From: Clostridia bacterium
Lineage (GTDB): Bacteria; Bacillota; Clostridia; Lachnospirales; Lachnospiraceae
Direction of reading: 5' to 3'
Length of the DNA: 64,000 bases
Assembly (NCBI GenBank): GCA_910574475.1
Contig: CAJTAT010000005.1
Location: 124,001-188,000, forward strand
The notes under the pieces were generated by a model, which did not search any database, was not told the DNA's origin, and saw only the letters and a list, made by a program, of their open reading frames with translations. Shown here piece after piece: positions 9,936 through 17,471 of the stretch (positions are counted from its first letter, which is position 1; each line of letters opens with the position of its first letter). The position numbers and the translations under genes were made by a program.

Positions 9936-10103
9936 CCGATTGATTTTCAAAATGTTCCGTTGGAGCAGTTCTTTTACTATATGGCAGAAGAATATAAATT
10001 ATCTGATAGAAATTTGTATTGCAGTAAAGACCAGACATGGCAAAGCATTGGCGGATTTTACCGAAAAGTTACAAAAAAGAATAGGTCGCCTTTTGTAGTG
10101 TAG
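9936..10103 (+). pseudogene. 3' fragment of an unrecognised gene at the left prophage edge
   Basis: An open frame of 55 codons after an in-frame TAG reads like real protein (EQFFYYMAEEYKLSD, TWQSIGGFYRKVTKKN, SPFVV) and ends in TAG at 10101-10103. It has no start codon with a ribosome binding site near its beginning, so it looks like the tail of a truncated gene. Its stop codon lies inside the candidate attL core, as is usual when elements integrate at gene 3' ends. Family unknown. Confidence 0.4.
10085..10099. repeat. Left arm of a 15-bp inverted pair flanking the prophage
   Basis: GTCGCCTTTTGTAGT here is the exact reverse complement of ACTACAAAAGGCGAC at 59864-59878. The two arms lie just outside the two candidate attachment sites. 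They would be about 60 bases apart, and able to form one hairpin, without the prophage. Confidence 0.6.
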
Positions 10104-10110
10104 AAAAGCC
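10101..10110. other. Candidate attL core
   Basis: TAGAAAAGCC occurs here and in the same orientation at 59809-59818. It lies 20 bases from the integrase stop codon and next to the inverted arms. Serine recombinases need only a very short common core, so the exact crossover cannot be fixed from this sequence. Confidence 0.4.
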
Positions 10111-10132
10111 AGGGCCCGGAGCCCCGGCTTTT
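10104..10132 (-). terminator. Bidirectional terminator after the integrase
   Basis: AAAAGCC at 10104-10110 pairs with GGCTTTT at 10126-10132, with an inner GGGC/GCCC. It has T-runs on both strands and overlaps the integrase stop codon. Confidence 0.65.
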
Positions 10133-11648
10133 ATTGGAATTTCCAAAAGATAGTTATATCCCCGTTTAATACTTCTATTTTTTCGATAAGGGAATGGACC
10201 AGGGCGAACAGGGCAACCGGATCCCCGGAGGCCACGACGGAGCTGAAGGAGGCCACGGCCGCCCGCGCTTCTTCCTTCGACATTTTCCCCGGCGCGTCGT
10301 TTTCCAGTTCTTCCAGACTGCAGGAGAGCGCGGCCCGTTCTTCTTTCAGATCAGACAGACGCCCGGCTATTTCTTCCAGATCGACGGCCCCGGCCTGGTA
10401 CAGATTGAGCAGGCGGGTTATTTGCCGTTCTACGTTTTCCATACGTTCACGGAAGGCGGCGGCTTCTTCTTCCGGCCCAGGCTTCCCGGTTCCGCCCTGC
10501 AGCAGCGCATCCAGGGCAGCCGGATCAAGCGAGAGCTTCTTTACTTCTTCCACGATAAGCGCGTCCAGGTCTTCCACCTTAAAATGGTTCTTCCGGTTCG
10601 TACAGTTGGGATCCTTTATCATACGCTTATTACACTTTGAGACAGAATAACAAACGTACTTGTCCACCTTTGCCGCCTCATAGCCCCATTGACGGATGGA
10701 GAGCCGCCCGCCGCAGCACCCGCAGAACAGCAGGCCAGAGCAGAGGCCGCCGCCTTTGCTTCCGTTTCCGTAGCGGTTCCGGTAAGCTGGAGCGTTCCCG
10801 GAAAGACGGTTATTAACAGCTTGCCATATTTCCGGCGATACCAGGGCCTCGTGCTTGCCTTCGTATTCCCGGTCAACCATACGGACGCGCCCGGCGTAAA
10901 TTGGATTACGCAGGACCCGGCCCAGGCGGGTGGCGGCGTCGTTCTGATACGCTGCAAAAGAATGACCGTATTTTGCCTTGATAACCCGGACCACATCCGA
11001 AAGAGATTGACCGGAGCCGTAAAGCCGGTATGCTTCCTGGATAATTTGAGAGTAAAACGGATCCACCAGGAGCTCGCGCTTGCCGTTGGGCTGCATTTCC
11101 CACTTGTAACCGATTGGAGCCGTAGGCCCGTAATAGTTCCCGGCCTTGAGCCCGGCCTGCTTACCCATCATAAGCCGGGCGCGTATATTTTCCCTTTCCA
11201 TTTGAGCGAAGGCCGCCAGGATGCCGATCACGCAGCGGCCGAAGGGCGTAGACGTATCAAAACTTTCCATAAGCGACACGAAGTCACAGCTATTTTCTAA
11301 AAAGACATCTTCCAACAAGATAAGCGTATCCTTCTGAGACCTTGAGAGCCGGTCCAGCTTCCAGACAATAACTTTATTGCAGCGGCCCGCCCGGACGTCC
11401 TTTATTACTTCTTTTATTCCCGGCCGCTCAAGCGTTGCGCCAGAGTACCCAGGATCCACATGGACCGCGTTTATAATATACCCGTAGGCTTCACAGTAGG
11501 AACGGAGCCGGGCCTCTTGTTCCCCGACGCTGTAACCTTCTTCGGCTTGTTCCGCCGTCGATACCCGGATATACAGATCGGTTACATTTTCCAGATCGGC
11601 CACAGATAGAGGAGCGGCCGCCGGTGTTTTCGTTTTCTTCGTTTTCAT
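10131..11648 (-). CDS. int: Large serine recombinase (phage integrase)
   Basis: Site-specific recombinase that integrates and, with a directionality factor, excises the prophage. The resolvase domain has the catalytic serine at residue 30 (DLYIRVSTAEQ), followed by the VWKLDRLSRSQKDT and FGRCVIGILAAFAQMEREN blocks. A recombinase domain follows, then a zinc ribbon (LFCGCCGGRL ... CYSVSKC) and a coiled coil near residues 390-450. Length of 505 residues is normal for the class. Translation starts at an ATG overlapping a TATAATG sequence with only a weak upstream ribosome binding site. No excisionase-like directionality factor was recognised. Confidence 0.95.
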   Translation of the reverse strand: MKTKKTKTPAAAPLSVADLENVTDLYIRVSTAEQAEEGYSVGEQEARLRSYCEAYGYIINAVHVDPGYSGATLERPGIKEVIKDVRAGRCNKVIVWKLDRLSRSQKDTLILLEDVFLENSCDFVSLMESFDTSTPFGRCVIGILAAFAQMERENIRARLMMGKQAGLKAGNYYGPTAPIGYKWEMQPNGKRELLVDPFYSQIIQEAYRLYGSGQSLSDVVRVIKAKYGHSFAAYQNDAATRLGRVLRNPIYAGRVRMVDREYEGKHEALVSPEIWQAVNNRLSGNAPAYRNRYGNGSKGGGLCSGLLFCGCCGGRLSIRQWGYEAAKVDKYVCYSVSKCNKRMIKDPNCTNRKNHFKVEDLDALIVEEVKKLSLDPAALDALLQGGTGKPGPEEEAAAFRERMENVERQITRLLNLYQAGAVDLEEIAGRLSDLKEERAALSCSLEELENDAPGKMSKEEARAAVASFSSVVASGDPVALFALVHSLIEKIEVLNGDITIFWKFQ

Positions 11649-11694
11649 TATAGCAGCACCAAAAAGGGCGCAAAAATAGCCCTTGCCTTTCTAC

Positions 11695-11723
11695 TTGTGT
11701 TTTTGGCCGGGCCATGCTATAAT
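11695..11723 (+). promoter_or_regulatory. Consensus promoter of a small RNA candidate
   Basis: TTGTGT at 11695-11700, a 17-base spacer, and a perfect TATAAT at 11718-11723 on the plus strand. It points away from the integrase and into a region with no plus-strand gene. Confidence 0.65.
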
Positions 11724-11729
11724 ACATTT

Positions 11730-11812
11730 GCTCGGAATGTTTTATAACATGGCACCAAGCCGCCCCGTCCACCAAGACCGCGCCAACGGTCCGGACGGGG
11801 TTCCTTTTTTTT
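11730..11812 (+). ncRNA. Small RNA candidate upstream of and antisense to the int leader
   Basis: The promoter at 11695-11723 and a strong terminator bracket about 83 bases with no coding potential. The terminator stem is CCCCGTCC (11763-11770) with GGACGGGG (11793-11800), with an inner GACCG/CGGTC stem, ending in eight T. Nothing else on the plus strand needs this terminator. It lies between the integrase and the SWIM gene and could pair with int leader RNA if int is transcribed from further upstream. Family unknown. Confidence 0.5.
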
Positions 11813-12256
11813 ATTTCAAATTTTCAACGCCACATTTTGCAGCCACATAATACATATGCTTACAAGGTACTTTTCTTTTCTTAAAATCCGGGCAGGAGCA
11901 GCGGCGAAGAGTTGTCCGATATTTCCCACCAGTAGCACCAGTAAACAGCCCGTACTTTAATTCAGTATCTATATAAGTTGGCGTCAATTCACCATAAGCC
12001 GCCCTTTCTTTTCTTGCCTGGGCCTTTTCCCCTTCCACAAAAGTCCAGCGCTTCCAGATATTTTCTGCAGGAGTTTTTATATACAGGATATCGGAAAGCA
12101 ATAGAGCCGCAGCAATTAAAAGACATACGATGGCAGCAAGTACCGCTTCATAGAACGGCTGTTCGGGGGGGGGGTAATTAGGCTATAAGGTGCGCTGATA
12201 ACGAACAGAGCTGCAACGGCGAGCTTCCACTTATTAAAGAATTTTATGTATTTCAT
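11811..12256 (-). pseudogene. Membrane protein with SWIM-type zinc finger, split by a G10 tract
   Basis: Read with one frame change, this is a protein of about 148 residues. It starts at ATG 12256 behind AAGGGG, has two hydrophobic segments (LAVAALFVISAPYSLI and AAIVCLLIAAALLL), and ends in a SWIM-like zinc site, CSCPDFKKRKVPCKH. A run of ten G (ten C in the gene) at 12165-12174 puts the N-terminal part out of frame with the rest. Eight or eleven would join them. It could be phase-variable, decayed, or a sequencing error; both halves look intact. Confidence 0.55.
12165..12174. repeat. G10 homopolymer tract
   Basis: Ten consecutive G inside the SWIM membrane gene, exactly where its two frames would join. 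Shorter G8 runs occur near 17455-17462 and 22477-22484. Confidence 0.8.
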
Positions 12257-12284
12257 TAGAACAATCCCCTTTCTATACGTTTTA

Positions 12285-12776
12285 CTAAGAGACTTCGGAC
12301 TTTTCCGCCGCTTTTTCTTCCCGTTCAAGTTCCTGGCGGTAAAGTTCAACTTTCTGATCAATAGTAAGATTTTCTAAATTCATATCCATAGCAGCAGGAG
12401 CCGTCGGGGATATTTCCCCGGATTGAAAAGCTGCTGCCACTTCCCGAACATAATTAAAGATTGTTTCCTGGGCTTCCGGTTTGAGGTTTACAAACTTTTC
12501 AACCATTACATAGGCGGCATTTGTTAGGCCGTACTGTTCGGCCAGGGCATCCAGCACCGAGCTGGGCGCAGCCTTAAACATTTCCCCGGCTCCGGTTCGG
12601 AGCCATTCTTCATTTACATTAAATTCCCGACAGATAAGAGATACCGCAGCATCACTGGGATTACTTTTTCCCGTTTCATACGTTGCAACGGTATTTCTTT
12701 TTATTTTCAAGCGGTCGGCAAATTCCTGTTGGGTAAAATTGAGCGCCTTTCTTAATTGTTTTAAGCGCACATTCAT
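12285..12776 (-). CDS. CI-like phage repressor, XRE-family HTH
   Basis: A 163-residue DNA-binding regulator likely to maintain lysogeny. The N-terminal helix-turn-helix is clear (LRKALNFTQQEFADRLKIKR, then NTVATYETGKSNPS). The rest is helical, without a recognisable LexA-type peptidase domain, so RecA-driven self-cleavage is not obvious. The ATG at 12776 has GGGGGTG upstream. It is transcribed leftward from its own promoter at 12800-12828 and probably shares a transcript with the SWIM membrane gene. Confidence 0.88.
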   Translation of the reverse strand: MNVRLKQLRKALNFTQQEFADRLKIKRNTVATYETGKSNPSDAAVSLICREFNVNEEWLRTGAGEMFKAAPSSVLDALAEQYGLTNAAYVMVEKFVNLKPEAQETIFNYVREVAAAFQSGEISPTAPAAMDMNLENLTIDQKVELYRQELEREEKAAEKSEVS

Positions 12777-12799
12777 AATTACACCCCCTTTCAAAAACA

Positions 12800-12828
12800 A
12801 GTATAAGCCTAAATTTGTGGTATGTCAA
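12800..12828 (-). promoter_or_regulatory. Leftward repressor promoter
   Basis: On the minus strand, TTGACA (plus-strand 12823-12828) and TATACT (plus-strand 12800-12805) are separated by 17 bases. An inverted, slightly altered operator (TGTGGTATG, 12816-12824) lies within it. Confidence 0.75.
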
Positions 12829-12838
12829 CAAAATTGTT

Positions 12839-12902
12839 TTATAGCCACAAAAAAGCTGTTGACAAATGACTTATAGCCACATATAATGGTTTTATAGCCA
12901 CA
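12839..12902. promoter_or_regulatory. Operator array over the rightward early promoter
   Basis: TTATAGCCACA occurs at 12839-12849, 12871-12881 and 12892-12902. The rightward promoter is fully consensus: TTGACA at 12859-12864, 17 bases, TATAAT at 12882-12887. The middle operator fills most of its spacer and the third covers the transcription start. Binding by the CI-like repressor would shut off the early operon. Assignment of the repressor to these sites is inference. Confidence 0.75.
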
Positions 12903-12909
12903 AAAAAAT

Positions 12910-12985
12910 TTGTACCATCCTTACAGGCTGGTACAACATAATTACTTACTTGTCAATAAAAAACCATTGACAAGTAAGTAATTAT
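12910..12985 (+). promoter_or_regulatory. Two tandem inverted repeats in the early leader
   Basis: TTGTACCA at 12910-12917 pairs with TGGTACAA at 12929-12936. A perfect 20-bp pair follows, 12938-12957 with 12966-12985, separated by 8 bases. Both lie between the rightward promoter and the Cro-like gene. They may be binding sites for a second regulator or RNA hairpins in the 5' leader. Confidence 0.65.
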
Positions 12986-13019
12986 AAAAACCCTTAACAG
13001 TCTAGGAAGGAGGAGACGG

Positions 13020-13229
13020 ATGGCCGCCAAAAACCAGCAAAGCACTATTGACAATATTAGACGCCTTATCCGTTCTAAAGGCCTTAAACAGACTTTTGTG
13101 GCCGCACAGGCGGGCATGACAGATCAGCAGCTTACAGACATTCTGAACAATAGGAGACTTCTCAGAGTAGAGCACCTGGAACCGTTGGCGCGGGCGTTGG
13201 GCGTAACCGTTGAAACATTGATTTCTTAA
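13020..13229 (+). CDS. Cro-like HTH regulator
   Basis: A 69-residue XRE-type protein that is almost entirely one DNA-binding domain (LIRSKGLKQTFVAAQAGMTD, then QQLTDILNNRR). It is the first gene of the rightward operon and divergent from the repressor, the usual place of Cro. AGGAAGGAGG precedes the ATG. It probably antagonises the repressor. Confidence 0.8.
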   Translation: MAAKNQQSTIDNIRRLIRSKGLKQTFVAAQAGMTDQQLTDILNNRRLLRVEHLEPLARALGVTVETLIS

Positions 13230-13245
13230 AAAAGGAGGTAAGGAC

Positions 13246-13434
13246 ATGGCAGCAGTTAAAAAACTTGAAGGCTACACGGAGGAGCAGATCAGCAGCGCGA
13301 AAAGACTTATTGACATTCTGATGGGAGTACCAGAAGAAAAGCAGACGCTTTTTACAGCGATTACAACGGCCTATATTGACGGCGTAGAGACTGGAGCGCG
13401 GCTTAAAGAGGAGATGGAGGGCGCAGCAGTATGA
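13246..13434 (+). CDS. Small early phage protein, unknown
   Basis: 62 residues, helical and acidic at the end (EEQISSAKRLIDILMGVPEE). AAAGGAGGTAAGGAC lies before the ATG. It is the second gene of the early operon. Function unknown. Confidence 0.6.
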   Translation: MAAVKKLEGYTEEQISSAKRLIDILMGVPEEKQTLFTAITTAYIDGVETGARLKEEMEGAAV

Positions 13435-13533
13435 GAGATACCAGGCGGTCCAGTTTTGGCGAACGGGGCGGCGCGGTGGCAGTAAAAACATTCTGAGCAA
13501 AGGACCCGTTAGACGGCGGGCAGAGGTAACAAC

Positions 13534-14001
13534 ATGGAAAAAGAAAACCTTGACTTAAAGACAGCGATACAGATCGCGAAGATTGTGGTGGCGGTTCCAG
13601 AAAACCGGATGCCGATCATATGGGACATTTTTAGCCAGGCGGGGCTCGATATTGGAGGCCTTGACGAGATGGCGGAGTGGAAGGCACTTACAAAGCAGGC
13701 CTTCTTGATTGACACAGAGAAATTTTTAACAGACATTACGAAGGGCCGGGAACCGGTAAACGGAGAGTACCAGATCCCGGTGGGAGAATTTAACGAATAT
13801 TGCAGCAAGCAGAAATTAAACGCCAGATGCACAAGGAGGCACCTGGCAGGCCTTGAGGCCATACGCACGGGGAAATTAAGCAGCGGCCGTGCAGACTATA
13901 CCTGCCCCGTTTGGAAACAGGGTGCAAGCAGCAGTTATCGGTGTGTTTGTATTTTCACAGATTGGAAACAGCGTATTAAAGAGGCCGAGGACCGGCAGTA
14001 A
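13534..14001 (+). CDS. Early phage protein, unknown
   Basis: 155 residues, starting MEKENLDLKTAIQIAKIVV. A charged helical N-terminal half is followed by a basic, cysteine-containing C-terminal half (CTRRHLAGLEAIRTGK). No family recognised. It lies 12 bases before the next gene and is probably co-translated with it. Confidence 0.6.
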   Translation: MEKENLDLKTAIQIAKIVVAVPENRMPIIWDIFSQAGLDIGGLDEMAEWKALTKQAFLIDTEKFLTDITKGREPVNGEYQIPVGEFNEYCSKQKLNARCTRRHLAGLEAIRTGKLSSGRADYTCPVWKQGASSSYRCVCIFTDWKQRIKEAEDRQ

Positions 14002-14013
14002 AGGAGGGGAGGC

Positions 14014-15792
14014 ATGGAATACCAGGAGTTAAAAACCGGGATAAAAGATCATTTAAACAGCGCGGCCGAGGACTTCTTTATGGTCGGCTATTTCTTAAGA
14101 CAGATAAGCGAAAAGGCCCTGTTTGTAGAGGACGGCTACGAGAGTATATGGGAGTTTGCAAAGGGCGAGTACGGCTTGAGCACTTCCAGCGCATCCCGTT
14201 TTATGGCCATTAACGCCCGTTTTTCGATTGACGGCGGGGAGCATATGGCGGAGAAGTACATCGGGATGGGCGTAAGCAAATTACAGGAAATGTTAGGCTT
14301 GCCAGACGAGGAGCTGGAGAAGGTAACGCAGGAGACAACGGTCCGGGAAATACGGGCCATGAAGGCGGCCAAGAGAGAAAAAGAGCAGCTATCTTTTTAC
14401 GGACTTCCCCGGACAGTACGGCCGGAAGGTTCCCTGCTTACCACACCGGGCTGCGGCGACGGAAAATACGATTGTTTTTTTTGTTGCAGGGAGTGTGCTA
14501 TAAGGCAGGAGCCCAGGCAATGCCGGACCGCCCCGCTGGGGAGCCCGGCCCCTTGTACCAGGGTAAACAACGAGGACTGGAAAAGGAGTATTGCTTATAG
14601 CCTTTACAAAGAAGAATGCCAGTTACTACACCCGGAGCTGGCACCAGTACGGGAAGGCGATAAGGAGCCGGACCCCTGCTGCCTTCATTGTGAGCATAAA
14701 ACCTGTTTTAACCGTTGCGACGTCGCAAAAAAGCGGGATGAGGAGGAGCGAAAAAAGGCCCAGGAGGAGGAGCGGCAGCGACAGAAAGAGGCAGAGGCCA
14801 GACGGCCGGAACCTTCTGAAAGAGATATTAAGGCTTTTTACGATTGGGCCGGGATTAAGGCCACGGATAACATTACAGCGGATGGCTTAAAGAGCAGATA
14901 TAAAAACGCAGGAGGCGGTGGCGGCCAGGGAGCAGCGCTGCAGGATTACACCGGGAGTGCCAGGGGAATCCGGATCAATTACAAGAAAGAGCTTACCTGG
15001 GTGCAGCTTGCGAAGCGAATCAAGGAAACCCAGGAGGCCGAGGCCCGGAAAGCTAACTTTGTAGAGCGATCCAACGGAGCACAGAAGAACGTCCGCGACC
15101 TTATTAAGCAGCAGGAGGAGAAGCGGCAGCAGGAGGCTGAGGAAAAGAAAGCAGCCCAAAAGCAGAAGGAGGACGGAAGGCTTTTAAAATTCTACAAAGA
15201 TATTTACCCCAGTACGCGGCACATTATAGCGCAGCGGGACAAGGCAGCCATAACGAAGGAATTTAAAACCATATATGGCAATACTTACGAGAACGGAAAA
15301 GGCTGGATGTGCTACCCGGACAAGATAGTCTTTAAAGACAGCCCGGACGCGGAGCAGATACAGATCACCTGGGGCCGCTTCACGACGAAGCTGGTAGAGC
15401 TTTTAGACCGCTTCCCGGAAACAGAAAAATCAATTCTTTTCGGAGACGATACCAGGGAGAAGGAACCGGAGATCATAGACGCCGATTTTAAAGAGATTGA
15501 GGATGAGCCCAAAGACGATCCGGCGCAGGAGCTGGCAGAGGCAAAGGACGCCCATGAAGAATTGGATAACCTGGAGACGCAGAACCCGGAGATCGTAGAG
15601 GATCCGGAGAGCTACACCCTGGCAGACGTAAGAGAGCAGCTACGCAAGTGCGAGGCAGACTTAAAGGCATATCGGGAAGTAGGAGGGATGCCGGAATTTA
15701 CCCTGCGGAAACAGAAAATTTTTGTTGACGCCTTGCAGCTTCTGGCAGAAAAGAAAGAATTTGACGAAAAGGAGGCGGCGGAGATTGATTAA
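14014..15792 (+). CDS. Large early phage protein with cysteine cluster and coiled coil
   Basis: 592 residues. The N-terminal part (YESIWEFAKGEYGLSTSSAS, then RFMAINARFS) looks like a helical nucleic-acid-binding module seen in phages and conjugative elements. A dense cysteine cluster follows near residues 150-240 (CFFCCRECAIRQ, CCLHCEHKTCFNRC), which probably binds zinc. Then comes a long charged coiled coil rich in E, K, Q and R, and an acidic C-terminus. The codons for NRCDVAK carry one of the 14-bp palindromes (14715-14728). A replication or partition role is only inference. Confidence 0.65.
   Translation: MEYQELKTGIKDHLNSAAEDFFMVGYFLRQISEKALFVEDGYESIWEFAKGEYGLSTSSASRFMAINARFSIDGGEHMAEKYIGMGVSKLQEMLGLPDEELEKVTQETTVREIRAMKAAKREKEQLSFYGLPRTVRPEGSLLTTPGCGDGKYDCFFCCRECAIRQEPRQCRTAPLGSPAPCTRVNNEDWKRSIAYSLYKEECQLLHPELAPVREGDKEPDPCCLHCEHKTCFNRCDVAKKRDEEERKKAQEEERQRQKEAEARRPEPSERDIKAFYDWAGIKATDNITADGLKSRYKNAGGGGGQGAALQDYTGSARGIRINYKKELTWVQLAKRIKETQEAEARKANFVERSNGAQKNVRDLIKQQEEKRQQEAEEKKAAQKQKEDGRLLKFYKDIYPSTRHIIAQRDKAAITKEFKTIYGNTYENGKGWMCYPDKIVFKDSPDAEQIQITWGRFTTKLVELLDRFPETEKSILFGDDTREKEPEIIDADFKEIEDEPKDDPAQELAEAKDAHEELDNLETQNPEIVEDPESYTLADVREQLRKCEADLKAYREVGGMPEFTLRKQKIFVDALQLLAEKKEFDEKEAAEID
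14715..14728. repeat. 14-bp palindrome copy 1
   Basis: TTGCGACGTCGCAA, a perfect palindrome. It lies within the coding sequence at 14014-15792, where it encodes Cys-Asp-Val-Ala. Confidence 0.85.
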
Positions 15793-15982
15793 GCACGTAT
15801 TATCAGACGGACGGACCCTGGACAGTTTAGAGGGCTTCCGGCTTCCTTATACGCAGGCCACAGAGACAGCCTACCGCCTTCTGGCGGGCTTTTTGGAAGG
15901 AGGTGGGAGAGTTGGCCGGGACATACGGAAAACGGGCTATACGCCGCATACGGAGGCGCAGGAGACGGTGTCAGCGGTTTAA
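15785..15982 (+). CDS. Small phage protein with TTG start
   Basis: 65 residues, starting IKHVLSDGRTLDSLEGFRLP after a TTG that overlaps the previous stop. GGAGG lies about 9 bases upstream. It overlaps the next gene. Function unknown; similar short proteins occur in clostridial phages as far as I can recall. Confidence 0.5.
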   Translation: MIKHVLSDGRTLDSLEGFRLPYTQATETAYRLLAGFLEGGGRVGRDIRKTGYTPHTEAQETVSAV

Positions 15983-16541
15983 GCGCTTGCTTCCATACAT
16001 AGCCCTGGGCGCGGTTATAGTTGCGGCGGTGGCTTGCCTTGTTGCCGCTGCCGCTTCCCGGTCGGAGACGCCAGAGGAACCGGTGCCGAAGTTTGGAAAA
16101 CAAAAACCTGCAGAGGCCCAAGCACCCGTGAAGGTACCGGAGACAGCACAGGAGCCCCAGGAAGTAGACGAGGCCTATATATTAACCAAGATAGCAATGG
16201 CGGAGGCGGAGGGCGAGGACACGGAAGGCAAAGCGCTGGTTATTCTTACCGTACTTAACCGGGTAAAGGCTCCGCAATTTCCCGGAACGATTACGGAAGT
16301 TATAGCGCAAAGGAACGCTTTTTCTTCTTACAGTAACGGACGCTACGACCGGGTCGAGCCGGATGCGGACTGCCGGGCAGCCCTTGAGCTTGTAGAGGGC
16401 GGGTGGGATAAAAGCCAGGGTGCGCTGTACTTTGAGCGAACGCCAGAGGATGGGGAGAGCACCTGGCACAGCCGGAACCTTGAAAAACTTTTCATACACG
16501 GGAATCATACATTTTACCGGGAGAAGGAGGCGAGCGAGTGA
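15912..16541 (+). CDS. Membrane-anchored SleB-like cell wall hydrolase
   Basis: A strongly basic N-terminus (RRIRRRRRRCQRFKR) and one membrane segment (YIALGAVIVAAVACLVAAAA) place the C-terminal domain outside the cell. That domain matches the SleB/hydrolase-2 pattern: AMAEAEGEDTEGKALVILTV, then LNRV, NAFSSYSNGRYD and GALYFE. The likely reaction is peptidoglycan cleavage. TTG at 15912 was chosen because GGAGG is 8 bases upstream; GTG at 15903 touches that site. Its place in the early region rather than the lysis cassette is odd. Confidence 0.75.
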   Translation: MAGTYGKRAIRRIRRRRRRCQRFKRLLPYIALGAVIVAAVACLVAAAASRSETPEEPVPKFGKQKPAEAQAPVKVPETAQEPQEVDEAYILTKIAMAEAEGEDTEGKALVILTVLNRVKAPQFPGTITEVIAQRNAFSSYSNGRYDRVEPDADCRAALELVEGGWDKSQGALYFERTPEDGESTWHSRNLEKLFIHGNHTFYREKEASE

Positions 16542-16918
16542 AGATAGCACTTAAGGACGGCCAGGTCCTTATAAAAGAGGCAGACGAAAATCAATTCTTA
16601 ATTATAAAAAGTTGGGGAAAGATGAAATGGAGCAAAGGACAACAGATGCTTTACGGACCGGCAGACATAGAGCTGCTTAATAAACTTTCTGGCCTTGTAC
16701 GGCTTCCAGGACCGATTGAGGAACGACGGAAGAATTTAAACGAAGTAGCGGCGGCCATTGATAGAGAACGCTTAAGAAAGAGCCCGGAGCCGCTTTATAA
16801 ATACCCGGTTAAAAAGCAGCTTTACCAGCACCAGACACGCGGCGCAAATATGGCGCTTATGGCCTTCGGATTGATTGCGCCGCTGAAAGAGGAGGCGACG
16901 GCGGATGGAATCAAGTGA
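16538..16918 (+). CDS. N-terminal part of a split SNF2-type helicase
   Basis: 126 residues. The C-terminal part reads YPVKKQLYQHQTRGANMALM, which resembles the Q-motif region that normally sits just before Walker A in phage SNF2/DEAD helicases. It ends in EEATADGIK by reading through the ribosome binding site of the next gene. The Walker A half begins about 1.1 kb downstream at 18020 with GKGFGFLFEMGCGKT. The two could assemble as separate polypeptides. That this is the missing N-terminus is inference from the sequence pattern. Confidence 0.55.
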   Translation: MKIALKDGQVLIKEADENQFLIIKSWGKMKWSKGQQMLYGPADIELLNKLSGLVRLPGPIEERRKNLNEVAAAIDRERLRKSPEPLYKYPVKKQLYQHQTRGANMALMAFGLIAPLKEEATADGIK

Positions 16919-17468
16919 ACGATTGACGGAACAAGAGCGGCTTTTTGCGGAACGGCACCACAATATTATATATACGTTTCTTAATACCAACGGCCTCCGG
17001 GATGAGGACTTTTACGACGTAGCAGCCCTGGGATATTTAAGGGCCGTAAAGAGGTACCACCGGGAAGAAAAGCTGCAGCAGTACAAGTTTAATACCATAG
17101 CCTGGCAGGCCATGAGGACCAATGTGGGAAATAAAAAGAAAGCAGACCGAATCCGGGACGCCGTGATCACTTGCAGCCTTAATGAGCTTACGGACGACGG
17201 GACCGAGTACGGCGAGTTTGTCCAGACCACAAAAGATGTCTTCCGGGAATTGGAGGAGCAGGAGAACCTGCAACAGCTTCTGGCGGAGATTATGCCGGCA
17301 CTTACAGAGCGGCAACGCGGTCACATTGTAGCAGCGCTTAACGGGTACCGGCCGCAGGAGATCATAAAAGAGCAGCGCGTCCGCTTCCAGGAATACCACA
17401 AGGACCGGAAGGTCATAAGGGAAGTCATAAGAGACGTTATACCGGTTTTTCGCGGGGGGGGGTATTAA
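16905..17468 (+). CDS. Phage sigma-70-like factor
   Basis: 187 residues resembling sigma-70 regions 2 and 4. Region 2 is near residues 13-80 (AERHHNIIYTFLN ... DVAALGYLRAVKRYH ... FNTIAWQAMR). A weaker helix-turn-helix-like part is near 115-150 (IMPALTERQRGHIVAALNGY). It may redirect host RNA polymerase to phage promoters. It overlaps the end of the helicase N-part and ends in a G8 run encoding RGGGY. Confidence 0.65.
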   Translation: MESSERLTEQERLFAERHHNIIYTFLNTNGLRDEDFYDVAALGYLRAVKRYHREEKLQQYKFNTIAWQAMRTNVGNKKKADRIRDAVITCSLNELTDDGTEYGEFVQTTKDVFRELEEQENLQQLLAEIMPALTERQRGHIVAALNGYRPQEIIKEQRVRFQEYHKDRKVIREVIRDVIPVFRGGGY

Positions 17469-17471
17469 GTT

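Noticed and set aside
13431..13496. 21-codon frame overlapping the stop of the 13246 gene (ATGA)
   Set aside because: Too short to support, no motif, no dedicated ribosome binding site.
17455..17462. G8 run as a second phase-variable switch
   Set aside because: It lies at the last codons of the sigma-like gene and a shift would only alter the final residues; no split frame depends on it.
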